From assembly GCF_000021925.1 (NCBI RefSeq), contig NC_011830.1, forward strand, positions 3,135,001 through 3,199,000: DNA of 64,000 bases, written 5' to 3'. Shown here piece after piece: positions 1 to 8,792 of the stretch. How positions within the stretch are numbered: position 1 is the first letter of the stretch; each line of letters opens with the position of its first letter. This DNA is from Desulfitobacterium hafniense DCB-2. Its GTDB lineage: Bacteria; Bacillota; Desulfitobacteriia; Desulfitobacteriales; Desulfitobacteriaceae. The position numbers and the translations under genes were made by a program. The notes under the pieces are model-generated. The model saw nothing but the letters and a program-made list of their open reading frames with translations, made no database searches and was not told the DNA's origin.

Positions 1-636
1 GGTCATCCGTGGCCAGCCATTCTCCATTCTGGAATCATGAAATTCTTGCTTGATTGCAAAGGAGGATACGGCATTGATCAAGGTAGGAATCTGCATTTCC
101 GAAAGAGATCCTGACAATTCCTTTGAGCCGTCGGGATTTTCCTTGACAATCACATGATCTTTCAGACTTCCCACGACGGCATCGATGATCCGTTCCACAT
201 CTTCAAACTCGTCTTCGGCAAAAGGATTATCAAAGGCCTGAAAATTCCGTCCCTCCGGATATTCCCCCACATAGATCTTGTTGTCACCCTTACTTTTGCG
301 AATCGTGGTGTTATTGTCATTATAATAATAATGATTGAACACCTGGCCTTGGAAGTCCTCAGAAGTATTGGTACTTTCCGTAGCATTCTTGATCCGATCA
401 GTTTTCTCTACCGAGCTTTCGGATTGCAGGACTTTTCCATCAGCTTTAAGTACTGCGGTCATTTCAATAGTATAATTGCTATACTCGCTGCCGGCCTTTT
501 CCGCAGTCATCTTTATGCCATCCTTGAGTTGATCATAGCCGCTTTTGCTGACGATATCGGCAAAGGCTGTGGTGGCAAACAGCAAAGCGCCTATGGTAAA
601 ACCGGCAATGATTGCTGTTTTCTTTTTTAATTTCAC
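1..636 (-). CDS. Exported protein of unknown function (3' end outside window)
   Basis: The reading frame is open from a GTG at 636 to the window edge, 212 codons without a stop. AAAGGAGG sits 7 nt upstream of the GTG. The N-terminus is a classical signal peptide: basic MKLKKK, a hydrophobic stretch, then a likely cleavage site after AFA near residue 26. The mature part is polar and rich in Asp, Asn, Lys and Thr, with a Tyr run (HYYY) near residue 90. It may have a LolA- or YtxG-like extracytoplasmic fold, but I do not recognise the family. A divergent frame on the other strand is a shadow. The gene is probably exported across the membrane. The C-terminus is missing because of the window boundary, not because of damage. 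Confidence 0.7.
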   Translation of the reverse strand, partial: MKLKKKTAIIAGFTIGALLFATTAFADIVSKSGYDQLKDGIKMTAEKAGSEYSNYTIEMTAVLKADGKVLQSESSVEKTDRIKNATESTNTSEDFQGQVFNHYYYNDNNTTIRKSKGDNKIYVGEYPEGRNFQAFDNPFAEDEFEDVERIIDAVVGSLKDHVIVKENPDGSKELSGSLSEMQIPTLINAVSSFAIKQEFHDSRMENGWPRMT

Positions 637-776
637 ATTGATTCCTCCTTTTACTTTGTGGAAGCTTCCCTTAGCTTTATTCTAACCTTCGTGTCTTGAC
701 TTTTCGTAAACAGATTCTAAATAAAGTATAAACTAACTATTAGCATTAATAAACTTGCTCCATAATAATAAAAGCG

Positions 777-797
777 AAGCCGGAATGAATCCGGCTA
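777..797 (-). terminator. Intrinsic terminator of the AI-2E-type permease gene
   Basis: A short GC-rich stem (AGCCGGA / TCCGGCT) with a 4-nt loop is followed by a U-rich run on the minus strand. The permease stop codon TAG lies inside the left arm, so the hairpin overlaps the end of the gene. Confidence 0.6.
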
Positions 798-1859
798 AAT
801 GCTGAAACGATATTGGATTACCTTTGCTTTGACTAAAGCTTTATAGAAAATGATCAGCAGCGGCGCCAGGAAGACACCTAAAACTCCCATCACCTTGAAG
901 CCTACCCAAATAGAAATCAAAGTTGATAAAGGACCCAGACCAATTCTTTCCCCGAGAATTTTCGGTTCAATAATCTTGCGCAATACTGTGATCACAATAA
1001 AGAGAAGAATCAGACCAAGGCCGCTGAAAATATCCCCCAGAGTAATTAAGACGATTCCCCAGGGAACGAGAACGGAGCCTGTGCCGAGGATGGGTAAAAT
1101 ATCGACAATCACAATCAAAAGCGCCAATACCAAGGCATAACGCATGTCTAAGATCAAGAGCCCCCCGAGGCTCACAATATAGGTGAAGGTGCTCAACACC
1201 ACTTGAGCCTTTAGAAAGCCAATGGTCGCATTGCGCAAATCCGAGAGCACAGCAATAGCCTTGGGCTTCGACTCCTTCTTGAAATAGGAAAAAAAGCGTT
1301 GACTAATATGATGCAGATTCAAATTAATCATATAAAGAGCAATAAAGAAGATGAGTAAGGTAATGAAAAAGATGGGAATAGACGCCGTTATGGATATGGT
1401 TTGGGCCCCCCAGGTGGACAGTAAATTGATACTGGATAATTGGTTGGCAAAGCCGGTAATCGTTTGATTGATCTGTGCCACCATCTCAGGGGGCAACACC
1501 ATGATCAATTCATTGATGCGCTGATTAGCATCATTAAACCAAAACTGGATATTAGGAATATTGCGTTGGATGAACTTGATTAATTCATAAGCCTCACTTG
1601 TGATCTTGGTAATCAAGAAATACGCCAGCAGCAGGAAGCCGCCCAGAAACACAAAATAGGAAATATTAGCGGCAACAGGCCGATTGATCTTCGGCCATTT
1701 CATGAGCCATTGATTGAAAGGTTCCAAAAGCAGAGCAAACACCAGAGCAAAGATAAAGGGAGCAAAATGAGGCAAAGCATAATAAGCAACCAAGGGAATC
1801 AAAATAAAGGCTATGATAACAAGCAGTGTTACCGCTACTTTCTTGGCAAATTCTTTCAT
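795..1859 (-). CDS. AI-2E/PerM-family permease
   Basis: This is a multi-pass membrane protein of about 354 residues, the normal size for the AI-2E transporter (PerM, YtvI, YdiK) family. Seven or eight hydrophobic segments are visible: two at the N-terminus, one near residue 60, then a soluble loop of about 90 residues, and a cluster from about 155 to the end. The C-terminal part has the family's GLGPLSTLISIWVGFKVMG-like segment. Members export small molecules or act as cation antiporters; in spore formers YtvI is a sporulation membrane protein. The substrate cannot be told from sequence. I chose the ATG at 1859 because AGGAGAG lies about 10 nt upstream. An ATG at 1868 is only 2-3 nt from that site. 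Confidence 0.85.
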   Translation of the reverse strand: MKEFAKKVAVTLLVIIAFILIPLVAYYALPHFAPFIFALVFALLLEPFNQWLMKWPKINRPVAANISYFVFLGGFLLLAYFLITKITSEAYELIKFIQRNIPNIQFWFNDANQRINELIMVLPPEMVAQINQTITGFANQLSSINLLSTWGAQTISITASIPIFFITLLIFFIALYMINLNLHHISQRFFSYFKKESKPKAIAVLSDLRNATIGFLKAQVVLSTFTYIVSLGGLLILDMRYALVLALLIVIVDILPILGTGSVLVPWGIVLITLGDIFSGLGLILLFIVITVLRKIIEPKILGERIGLGPLSTLISIWVGFKVMGVLGVFLAPLLIIFYKALVKAKVIQYRFSI

Positions 1860-1925
1860 GTAAGGCATTCTCTCCTATCTGCGAAAAATGTACTTATCAC
1901 TCATTTTAGGGTATATGTGCACCTT

Positions 1926-1954
1926 TTGCAATGAAATAACAAGAAGGTTATAAT
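1926..1954 (+). promoter_or_regulatory. Sigma-A-type promoter of the radical SAM gene
   Basis: TTGCAA and TATAAT are separated by exactly 17 nt and lie about 75 nt upstream of the radical SAM start codon. The -10 is perfect and the -35 matches 4 of 6 consensus bases. Confidence 0.6.
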
Positions 1955-2028
1955 GTGTTAATATAGTGTTAATAAAGGCAGTCCTGCTTACCTTAAACTA
2001 AGGATTTTTTCGTAAAAAGGAGTTATGT

Positions 2029-3351
2029 ATGATCATCGAAACGACTAAGCAAAACCTTTCTCAAATCAGAAACCCGGAGTTCTCCCAGTATGCTCAGATT
2101 TATGCCCGGGTCTATGATCATTTTATTGATCAAATCAAGCAAACGGGCATGGCCCTGGATGAAAACCTTGAAAAAGAGACCGCCGCCAAACTGGAAAAAA
2201 TCAAGCAAATGCAGGGAGTTTTCCGTAACTCTGATAAAAGTATCGTCAACACCTGGATCTCCTCAGCCTGTGAAGCCTGTCAAAAAGGTGTCGGCACAGT
2301 GACAATGTATGTCTCCCTGATGTGTCACCGTAACTGTTATTTTTGTTTTAATCCCAATCAGGAGGATTACGAACATTTCACTCATAACAAAAGAGATCTG
2401 GTAAGTGAGCTCACTCAACATCTCAAACACGGCCCTAAATTAACTCACTTGGCTTTAACAGGAGGAGAACCCCTGTTGCATAAAAAAGAAATGCTGGATT
2501 TTTTCCGTCTGGCTAAGGAAAAATCCCCCAAAACCCATACCCGTCTCTATACATCCGGAGATTTTCTCGACCGGGAAATCCTTCAGGACCTCAAAGACGC
2601 CGGTCTCAGTGAAATTCGTTTCAGCATTAAAATGGAAGACCCTGAACGCCTCAAGCAGGAAGTCTATGAGAGGATTGCTTTAAGCAAGGAATTTATCCCC
2701 GATGTTATGGTAGAAATGCCTGTTTTGCCGGGAAGCTTTGCCGAAATGAAGGAAGTTCTCCTTGAACTCGACCGCATCGGCATCTCCGGCATTAATCTCT
2801 TGGAGTTTTGTTTTCCCTTTAACAATGCCGATGAGTTTATAAAACGGGGTTATAAGGTGAAAAACCCTCCCTTTAAAGTCCTTTACGACTATTGGTATGC
2901 CGGCGGGCTGCCCATCTCCCGCAGCGAACTGGAATGCCTGGATTTAATGGCCTTCGCCCTGGAAGAAAAGCTGCAGCTGGGCGTCCACTACTGTTCTTTA
3001 GAGAATAAACAAACCGGACAAATCTATCAGCAAAATTACGGACAAAAAGTGTCCTCGCTTATGTTCTTTTCCCCAAGAGACTATTTCTTTAAATCGGCAA
3101 AAGTCTTCGGCGAGGATATTTCTAAAGTCAAGAAAATATTCAAAAAGAAAAACGTGACCCAATCTCAATTCAATGCCGATTATAATTATCTGGAATTCCA
3201 CGTCAGTCAGATCAAGCTCCTCAAGGACCTTGATATTGAAATCGGCATCTCCTCCAATGTCATGGAAGTACGGGAAGATGGCAAGTATCTGCGGGAGTTG
3301 AAAATCGATAGAACTTATCCCAAAGACTTTGACCTGTCAAAGGATATCTGA
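2029..3351 (+). CDS. Radical SAM protein
   Basis: A 440-residue protein with the radical SAM signature CxxxCxxC at Cys99, Cys103 and Cys106 (CHRNCYFC), which binds the [4Fe-4S] cluster that cleaves S-adenosylmethionine. A GGEP motif for SAM binding follows near residue 145. A further CxxC pair (Cys81, Cys84) just before the signature is unusual and might bind metal. There is no recognisable C-terminal SPASM or B12 domain, so the substrate is unknown. The start is ATG with AAGGAG 6 nt upstream. The gene is monocistronic, divergent from the permease and convergent with the TorD-like gene, with a shared terminator. Radical SAM chemistry is secure; the pathway is not. Confidence 0.85.
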   Translation: MIIETTKQNLSQIRNPEFSQYAQIYARVYDHFIDQIKQTGMALDENLEKETAAKLEKIKQMQGVFRNSDKSIVNTWISSACEACQKGVGTVTMYVSLMCHRNCYFCFNPNQEDYEHFTHNKRDLVSELTQHLKHGPKLTHLALTGGEPLLHKKEMLDFFRLAKEKSPKTHTRLYTSGDFLDREILQDLKDAGLSEIRFSIKMEDPERLKQEVYERIALSKEFIPDVMVEMPVLPGSFAEMKEVLLELDRIGISGINLLEFCFPFNNADEFIKRGYKVKNPPFKVLYDYWYAGGLPISRSELECLDLMAFALEEKLQLGVHYCSLENKQTGQIYQQNYGQKVSSLMFFSPRDYFFKSAKVFGEDISKVKKIFKKKNVTQSQFNADYNYLEFHVSQIKLLKDLDIEIGISSNVMEVREDGKYLRELKIDRTYPKDFDLSKDI

Positions 3352-3390
3352 CTCGGATAGCCAAAACATTAATGATATAAGCCAAGCATA

Positions 3391-3427
3391 AAAGGGCTCT
3401 TTGAAATTTAACTTTCAAGAGCCCTTT
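3391..3427. terminator. Bidirectional terminator between convergent genes
   Basis: An inverted repeat of about 15 bp (AAAGGGCTCTT-type arms, one bulged base) with a 6-nt loop has A/T-rich flanks on both sides. It lies between the radical SAM gene and the TorD-like gene and overlaps the latter's TGA stop codon. Confidence 0.7.
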
Positions 3428-4119
3428 CTCGTCAACAGGTCATAATCCCACATCAGAAACTCGTGAGCTAATAGAGCCATCCCCTGAAAATACTCTGTGT
3501 GCGCATTCTGGATCACGCTTAAAGTAAAGTCTAAACTCCACTTTAATAGGTGTTCCTCTAAGAATCTTTGCTGCTCTTTGAACAAATAAAGTGCTTCCTT
3601 GACAATTCCTGTCCTTAAATAATAAGACTGACGGCGTATTAATTCAGCCATAAATTCCAGCTCTACGCTGTAATGATCCTCCGGCTCCTTGTGTTTCAGT
3701 ACATATGCCAAGCCATGGCGGCCATAGAACTCCCGCACCTTCAGGGTGGTAAGGTCAGCGGTTGCTCTTTCCTCAGTGCGGTAAACAGACTCCCAAGGTG
3801 GAGCAAGCAGTTGGCAAGGATCAACAAACAGCTTATTATAGTCCTCATTCAATTGTGCTGCCCTGTCTTCCAGATTCCGCTCATCAAGGGAAGCAAACCA
3901 AGCTCTTAACAGAGCGAGACCTTGTTGGAAGCCTTCTCTATTGATTTCCAATGGTAAAGACTCAAACAGCTTCTCTTCAATGATAGCTTTAAGCAATTCC
4001 ACACTGGGCGGGCTGAAAAAACCTAGGTTTATCGTTTGGTACATAAGCTTCCTGACTTCAGGAAAGTGGGATTCTGCAAAGGTTACTCCTATGGTTTCAT
4101 CAATATCCATATCCACCAT
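3415..4119 (-). CDS. TorD/DmsD-family redox-enzyme chaperone
   Basis: This is a 234-residue all-helical protein of the TorD/NarJ/DmsD family, cytoplasmic chaperones that bind the Tat signal or apo-form of molybdopterin oxidoreductases before cofactor insertion and export. Family landmarks are present: a YNKLF segment followed by PPWESVY near residue 105, and EPEDHYSVELEFMAEL near residue 145, matching the conserved EPEDH motif. GGAGAAGG lies upstream of the ATG. No molybdoenzyme or Tat-exported subunit is encoded within 60 kb, so this is an orphan chaperone whose client is elsewhere. Desulfitobacterium genomes are known for many such oxidoreductases. The family assignment is firm; the client is unknown. 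Confidence 0.85.
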   Translation of the reverse strand: MVDMDIDETIGVTFAESHFPEVRKLMYQTINLGFFSPPSVELLKAIIEEKLFESLPLEINREGFQQGLALLRAWFASLDERNLEDRAAQLNEDYNKLFVDPCQLLAPPWESVYRTEERATADLTTLKVREFYGRHGLAYVLKHKEPEDHYSVELEFMAELIRRQSYYLRTGIVKEALYLFKEQQRFLEEHLLKWSLDFTLSVIQNAHTEYFQGMALLAHEFLMWDYDLLTRKGS

Positions 4120-4342
4120 ATTCTTTACACCTTCTCCCCAGCTTTTATATTCTTTCTTCTCTATCCGGCATTTGAAAATAAATTTCTACATCTATGTTAA
4201 AATTAGGGTAATTCCTTCTTATATTGTGTATCCTATCATGCTTTTCTTAACTATTTATAAAAAATTCTTAACGAAATATTAATATTCCCTTATTTTTCCC
4301 ACTTTTACCACATGTTATCTGAGTTGTATCCTATAATTCCGT

Positions 4343-4375
4343 AAAAAAGCCCCCTATGACTTCTCATAAGGAGCT
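4343..4375 (-). terminator. Intrinsic terminator of the DEAD-box helicase gene
   Basis: A 12-bp stem with several G-U pairs closes a GAAG tetraloop and is followed by six U residues on the minus strand. It begins 9 nt after the helicase stop codon. Confidence 0.8.
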
Positions 4376-4383
4376 TCTAAGAA

Positions 4384-5715
4384 TTACTTATAAAGTTGAG
4401 CTTTGGCTTTGTGCGGCTTGGTCTTAGCCTTAACCCCGGTCTTTGTCTTAGCTTTAGCCTCAGTCTTTGTCTTAGCCTCGGGCTTTGCCTTTGCTTTAGT
4501 CTCGGTCTTAGTCCCTGCCCCTGCCTTTGTTCTGGTCCTGGTTTGCTGTCCCTTCTCTTCTTTCTCACTGATCACTTTGCCGAAAGACAGTCTCCGCAAT
4601 GGGATTGATATTTTCAAGCTATTTTCGATCTTATGCAACAAAGGGAGTTCTCTTTGAGTTACCAGTGATACAGCCACCCCACTCTGTCCTGCTCGTCCGG
4701 TTCTACCCACCCGGTGCAAGTAAAGTTGGGGCTCCTCCGGAATATCGAGATTAAAGATATGGGTGATATTCTTAATATCAAGACCTCTGGCCGCCAGATC
4801 AGAAGCCACTAACAGCTGTGTTTTCCCTGCGCGGAAATCCGCCATGGCTTGACGGCGGTTCTCCTTTTGAGAAGCTCCTGATATAGCCACCGCATCCAAA
4901 CCATGATAGCTGAGCCTTTCCACCGTTTTCTCAATCTCTTCAGTTTTATTGATAAAGATTAAAGCCCGCCCAGGCTCCAGATGCCGGACCAGCTTACGCA
5001 GAAGCTCCAGTTTATCTCGTTGCTCACACATAAAATGCTGATGAATAATCGTCGGCACAACCGTGGCCTTCATCGTTATTCTCTGGACTGCAGGATCCTT
5101 AAGAAAGCCGGCAGCCTGCTCTATGGCATCCTGAGATAGAGTCGCCGAAAACAAAAGGATCTGGCTGTCCTTATAGGCCGTCTTTAATACAGCTTTGACT
5201 GTCTGGATATTTCTTTCATCAAGCAATTGATCGGCTTCATCAAGCACAATGGTCTTGAGAGATTGAGCCGATATCTTCCTTTTCTGGATAAGCTCCAGAA
5301 TGCGGCCGGCAGAGCCTACAATAATATGGGGCTTCTCCTTCAGTTTCTCAATTTGCCGCGCGATATTAACATTGCCAATTATGGCTGCGGAAGTAATCGT
5401 TGCAGCCAAATGCCGGGATAAATCCTGGATTTGCCGCTGAACCTGCAAGGCCAGTTCATGAGTAGGGGTAAGAACCAATACCTGATTCTCTCGTTTATTC
5501 CGGTCGATCTTTTGCAAAACAGGCAGGAGATAGGCTAAGGTCTTCCCCGACCCGGTTTCCGATTGGCCTGCAACATCCCGGTTGTTTAGAATGAGCGGTA
5601 TGGTGCTCTTTTGGATCTCGGTAGGCTGAACTATCCCCTCTTTCGCGAGGGCTTCCACAAGCTCTGCCTGAATTCCTAATTCTTGAAAGGACTCTGGTCT
5701 TTCCATATTATCCAT
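4384..5715 (-). CDS. DEAD-box ATP-dependent RNA helicase
   Basis: A 443-residue DEAD-box protein that unwinds RNA in ribosome assembly or mRNA turnover (CshA/DeaD type). Motifs in order: Q motif (QPTEIQ) near residue 32, Walker A variant SETGSGKT near 53, VLDEAD near 158, LFSATLS near 190, ARGLD near 310, and HRVGRTGR near 336. After residue 390 the protein turns into a low-complexity tail of about 50 residues made of alternating Lys, Ala, Thr and Glu, which should be disordered and RNA-binding. The repetitive codons of this tail create spurious frames on the other strand. A TATAAT box lies about 80 bp upstream of the ATG, but its -35 is poor. A terminator follows directly. Confidence 0.92.
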   Translation of the reverse strand: MDNMERPESFQELGIQAELVEALAKEGIVQPTEIQKSTIPLILNNRDVAGQSETGSGKTLAYLLPVLQKIDRNKRENQVLVLTPTHELALQVQRQIQDLSRHLAATITSAAIIGNVNIARQIEKLKEKPHIIVGSAGRILELIQKRKISAQSLKTIVLDEADQLLDERNIQTVKAVLKTAYKDSQILLFSATLSQDAIEQAAGFLKDPAVQRITMKATVVPTIIHQHFMCEQRDKLELLRKLVRHLEPGRALIFINKTEEIEKTVERLSYHGLDAVAISGASQKENRRQAMADFRAGKTQLLVASDLAARGLDIKNITHIFNLDIPEEPQLYLHRVGRTGRAGQSGVAVSLVTQRELPLLHKIENSLKISIPLRRLSFGKVISEKEEKGQQTRTRTKAGAGTKTETKAKAKPEAKTKTEAKAKTKTGVKAKTKPHKAKAQLYK

Positions 5716-5847
5716 ATTCGTTATATCCTCTTCTTTTATTCATTAACCAGGCTTTGCCAAAGGCACTGCCCGTGATGGTAGTATTGTTCATTATAGCCTG
5801 TTTTATCGGAAAGCAGTAGTGTGGGTGGCTTTAGGCCAGGGAATACC

Positions 5848-5908
5848 AAACTTCGCGAAAGGATCGCAACAGAGAAAGGTTGGAAACAGGATGTTTCCAA
5901 CCAGCCAA
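5848..5908. repeat. Dispersed palindromic repeat, short copy
   Basis: A 25-nt near-perfect hairpin (GGTTGGAAAC, short loop, GTTTCCAACC) lies at 5878-5902, preceded by AACTTCGCGAAA. By hand alignment about 60 nt match the reverse complement of 62951-63013 without gaps at roughly 80% identity, with 24 of 25 bases identical in the hairpin. The copy fills the intergenic space between recQ and the DEAD-box gene. No protein is convincingly encoded here. Confidence 0.75.
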
Positions 5909-5938
5909 TCCGCTCCATGAGTTGATCTTGATTCACGG

Positions 5939-8125
5939 CTAAGTGCCGAAATTCTTGGCAATCACCGATTTAATCGCCATCCAATCCACCTCGGCCGGCA
6001 AAGCATCTTTGATCGGCCGCAGCTTTTCCATGCCTACTTGTTGAATGGCGGCCAGGATCAGCTGTTCCTGATCCTCAGGAATAAAGTCGCTCCAGGAGAT
6101 GGGCTGCCCTTCCTTGAAAGCGCGCAGAAGATGGTCCTGCAGAGTGATCACCTTATAACTTCTAAGCTTGGCAATCTCCTCCAGGGATTTCCCTTCCTGA
6201 TAGAGCCGATAGGTGATCAGATGACTGGGGATTTTGCTCTCACTTTTCTGAGACTCCTCCAGTCCCGCCGGTTCAGGCTGTAACTCAGGTGCCTTCTCCA
6301 GCGGGGGCTTTGCCAGGGTTCTTGCCATGGTCTCAGAGGAATTTATCCCCTGCTTCCCGAAGAATTCCTCAATCCCTTGGAGGAAAATATCCCCGTACTT
6401 CTCCAGCTTTTTCTCCCCAACCCCACCCAGGCGCAGGAACTCTGCACGGTTGCGCGGGCAGGATTCGGCCATTTCTCTTAAGGTACTATCGGGAAAAATC
6501 ATATACGGCGGCAAGCCTTCCTTAGCTGCCGCTTCCCGGCGCAAGCCTCTCAGGTAGTCAAATAAAGTGAGGCTCTCCTCTTCCTGAAGCTTTGCTTTGC
6601 GCAGAACCTTTTGCAATACTTGTTCATTTCCTTTCAGGACCGGTGCCGCTTTCCTGCCGCACTTAACCACAGGATATTCTCCTGTGGACAAGCGCAAGTA
6701 ATCTTCGGCAATGAGGTAGTTGATCTGATCTTTAATCTCTTGAATCGTGCGCTTGCTCATCAGCCCGTAAGTACTCAACTGATGGAAGCGAAAGTCCATG
6801 ATTTTCTTATTGCCGGAACCTTTGAGAACTTCCGCCACCAGGTTAACCCCGAAACGCTCCCCCATGCGCAGGACACAGGAGAGAATCTTCTGAGTATCCA
6901 CTGTAATATCAACAACATCCCAGTCATCAGTGCAATTGCCGCAGTTCCCGCACTCCGCCGGGATCTCGGTTTCCCCGAAATACTCCAGGATTTCCTTGCG
7001 CAAACAACGGGCCGTATGACAATAATCCGCCATGTCCTGAAGTTTTTTATGTTCATTAACCTTCCGCTCCGGGTTAAAGGTGTTATTATCGATCAAATAC
7101 CGCTGCAGCACCACATCCTGGGGAGCAAAGAGCAGGATGCACTCAGCCGGTTCTCCGTCCCGTCCCGCTCTTCCCGCCTCCTGATAATAAGCCTCCATGT
7201 TTTTCGGCATATTGTAATGAATAACAAACCGCACATTGGACTTATCGATCCCCATGCCAAAGGCATTGGTAGCCACCATCAGAGGGGTTTTGTCATATAG
7301 AAAAGCTTCCTGAGCTTTTTGCCGGTCCAGGTCGCTCATCCCGGCATGATATTTGCCGACTAAAAGTCCCTTGCCTTTCAGATAAGTTTGCAGCTGATCC
7401 ACTTCCTTGCGGGTTGCCGCATAAATAATCCCCGACTCGCTGCGATGCTGGAGACAATAGGTGGATATAAAGACCTTTTTATTTTCTCCCTTCAAGGTGG
7501 AAAATTTCAGGTTGGGGCGATCAAACCCCGTTACAAACACTTGAGGACTCTCAAGTTTTAAAAGACTCACGATATCTTCTCTGACCTCTTGGGTGGCCGT
7601 AGCGGTAAAGGCCCCTATAATGGGACGATGGGGAAGGGATTCTACAAAAGCGCCGATCTTTCGGTAACTGGGACGGAAATCATGTCCCCATTGGGAAACA
7701 CAATGGGCCTCATCCACAGCCACAAAGGAGATAGTCAAGGATTCCAACAGGGTTAAGAAGCTCTCAGCCTCCAGGCGTTCAGGAGCAATATAAAGGAGCT
7801 TATATCTCCCCTGGCGGGCTTTGTTGATCCTCTCCCAGACTTCCTGCATCGACAGAGAACTGTTGATAAAGGTGGCGGGAACACCTGCCTCATGAAGGGA
7901 ATCCACTTGATCTTTCATCAGGGAGATCAGAGGTGAAATGACCAGGGTAACGCCATCAAAAAGCAGGGCCGGAATTTGGTAGGATAAAGATTTTCCGGCC
8001 CCTGTAGGCATAATCGCCACAGTATCTGAGGATTGGAGCAAACTATGAATCACCTTGTCCTGACCTTTGCGGAATTGAGAATAACCGAAATAGCGTTTAA
8101 GCAGACTAAGCGCTTGATTCATCAT
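5939..8125 (-). CDS. recQ: ATP-dependent DNA helicase RecQ
   Basis: A 728-residue RecQ helicase, a 3'-5' DNA unwinding enzyme of recombination and fork repair. Visible in order: Walker A PTGAGKS near residue 40, DEAH (VDEAHCVSQWG) near 140, the helicase C domain with EAGRAGRDG near 315, and a zinc-binding region with Cys residues ending in CGNCGNC near 395. An RQC winged helix, an HRDC domain near 530-600 and a C-terminal HTH_40-like region (LYQEGKSLEEIA) follow. The frame extends 46 codons further upstream, but that part overlaps the corrinoid protein gene. I start at the ATG at 8125, which has GGAGGAGA 9 nt upstream. The ATG sits 1 nt after the corrinoid protein stop codon, so translation is probably coupled. 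Confidence 0.95.
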   Translation of the reverse strand: MMNQALSLLKRYFGYSQFRKGQDKVIHSLLQSSDTVAIMPTGAGKSLSYQIPALLFDGVTLVISPLISLMKDQVDSLHEAGVPATFINSSLSMQEVWERINKARQGRYKLLYIAPERLEAESFLTLLESLTISFVAVDEAHCVSQWGHDFRPSYRKIGAFVESLPHRPIIGAFTATATQEVREDIVSLLKLESPQVFVTGFDRPNLKFSTLKGENKKVFISTYCLQHRSESGIIYAATRKEVDQLQTYLKGKGLLVGKYHAGMSDLDRQKAQEAFLYDKTPLMVATNAFGMGIDKSNVRFVIHYNMPKNMEAYYQEAGRAGRDGEPAECILLFAPQDVVLQRYLIDNNTFNPERKVNEHKKLQDMADYCHTARCLRKEILEYFGETEIPAECGNCGNCTDDWDVVDITVDTQKILSCVLRMGERFGVNLVAEVLKGSGNKKIMDFRFHQLSTYGLMSKRTIQEIKDQINYLIAEDYLRLSTGEYPVVKCGRKAAPVLKGNEQVLQKVLRKAKLQEEESLTLFDYLRGLRREAAAKEGLPPYMIFPDSTLREMAESCPRNRAEFLRLGGVGEKKLEKYGDIFLQGIEEFFGKQGINSSETMARTLAKPPLEKAPELQPEPAGLEESQKSESKIPSHLITYRLYQEGKSLEEIAKLRSYKVITLQDHLLRAFKEGQPISWSDFIPEDQEQLILAAIQQVGMEKLRPIKDALPAEVDWMAIKSVIAKNFGT

Positions 8126-8126
8126 C

Positions 8127-8792
8127 TTAAGACGTCTCCTCCGGTATTGGCAATTCATCCTTGAGCATCTGACAGATCTCGAAGAGTTTGGTGATATCAT
8201 TTGTGTAATAGTCCACCCCGGTGTAATCCTTGACAATTTCGTTGACCGGATATCCTCCCACAATGATTTTTACTTGATCGCGCAAACCCGACTCCACCAA
8301 TAAGTCCACAACCTTTTTTACCGCACTCACGCAAAAGGATAATAAAACACTGATCCCCAAGACTGGGGCTTTTGTTTGATTCACGGCCTGAACAAAGGTT
8401 TCCGGAGATACATCCACCCCTAGATCGACGACTTTAAAGCCTGAAGATTTTAACATATAGTGGATAATGTTCTTGCCCAGATCGTGGATATCTCCCTCAA
8501 TGGTGCCTAGGATAATGGTCATGCCATTGGAGGGAATATCGCTTGTAATCAGTGGTTCCAGAATCACCATGACCTCTTTTAATATTTCCTCAGACATAAT
8601 GAGATCCGATAGGTAATACTCGCCGTTGCAATAGCGTTTACCCACAACCTCCACTCCCTGCTGGCATAATTCAACCACTTTTAAGGGAGAGACCCCTTTG
8701 CTGAGATATTCCTTGACCAGGTTTATGGTTTTTTCTTCATCGAGATCGGCAAGGGCGTTAAGTAATTGGTCATCCAAGATTAATCCCTCCAT
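8127..8792 (-). CDS. Corrinoid (B12-binding) protein of a methyltransferase system
   Basis: A 221-residue protein with the two-part build of MtaC/MtbC/MttC-type corrinoid proteins. A four-helix cap domain covers about residues 1-85, and a Rossmann B12 domain starts near residue 90. The DxHxxG motif (DIHDLG, His103) supplies the lower axial ligand to cobalt. Such proteins carry a methyl group between a substrate-specific methyltransferase and a second transferase. The start is ATG with AAAGGA upstream, and it overlaps the end of the GntR regulator gene by 23 nt. No MtaB-, MtmB- or MttB-like substrate methyltransferase lies next to it. The nearby UroD-fold protein may be the partner, but that is inference. 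Confidence 0.92.
   Translation of the reverse strand: MEGLILDDQLLNALADLDEEKTINLVKEYLSKGVSPLKVVELCQQGVEVVGKRYCNGEYYLSDLIMSEEILKEVMVILEPLITSDIPSNGMTIILGTIEGDIHDLGKNIIHYMLKSSGFKVVDLGVDVSPETFVQAVNQTKAPVLGISVLLSFCVSAVKKVVDLLVESGLRDQVKIIVGGYPVNEIVKDYTGVDYYTNDITKLFEICQMLKDELPIPEETS

Noticed and set aside
2023..2208. Minus-strand frame inside the radical SAM gene
   Set aside because: It is fully contained in a well-supported gene on the other strand.
4120..4342. Considered a cobalamin or T-box riboswitch in the leader between TorD and the DEAD-box terminator
   Set aside because: The stretch is AT-rich with no recognisable conserved core, and the downstream gene is not a typical target.
5736..5936. 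Minus-strand open frame of 66 codons between recQ and the DEAD-box gene
   Set aside because: It reads through the palindromic repeat, has no ribosome binding site and no recognisable domain.
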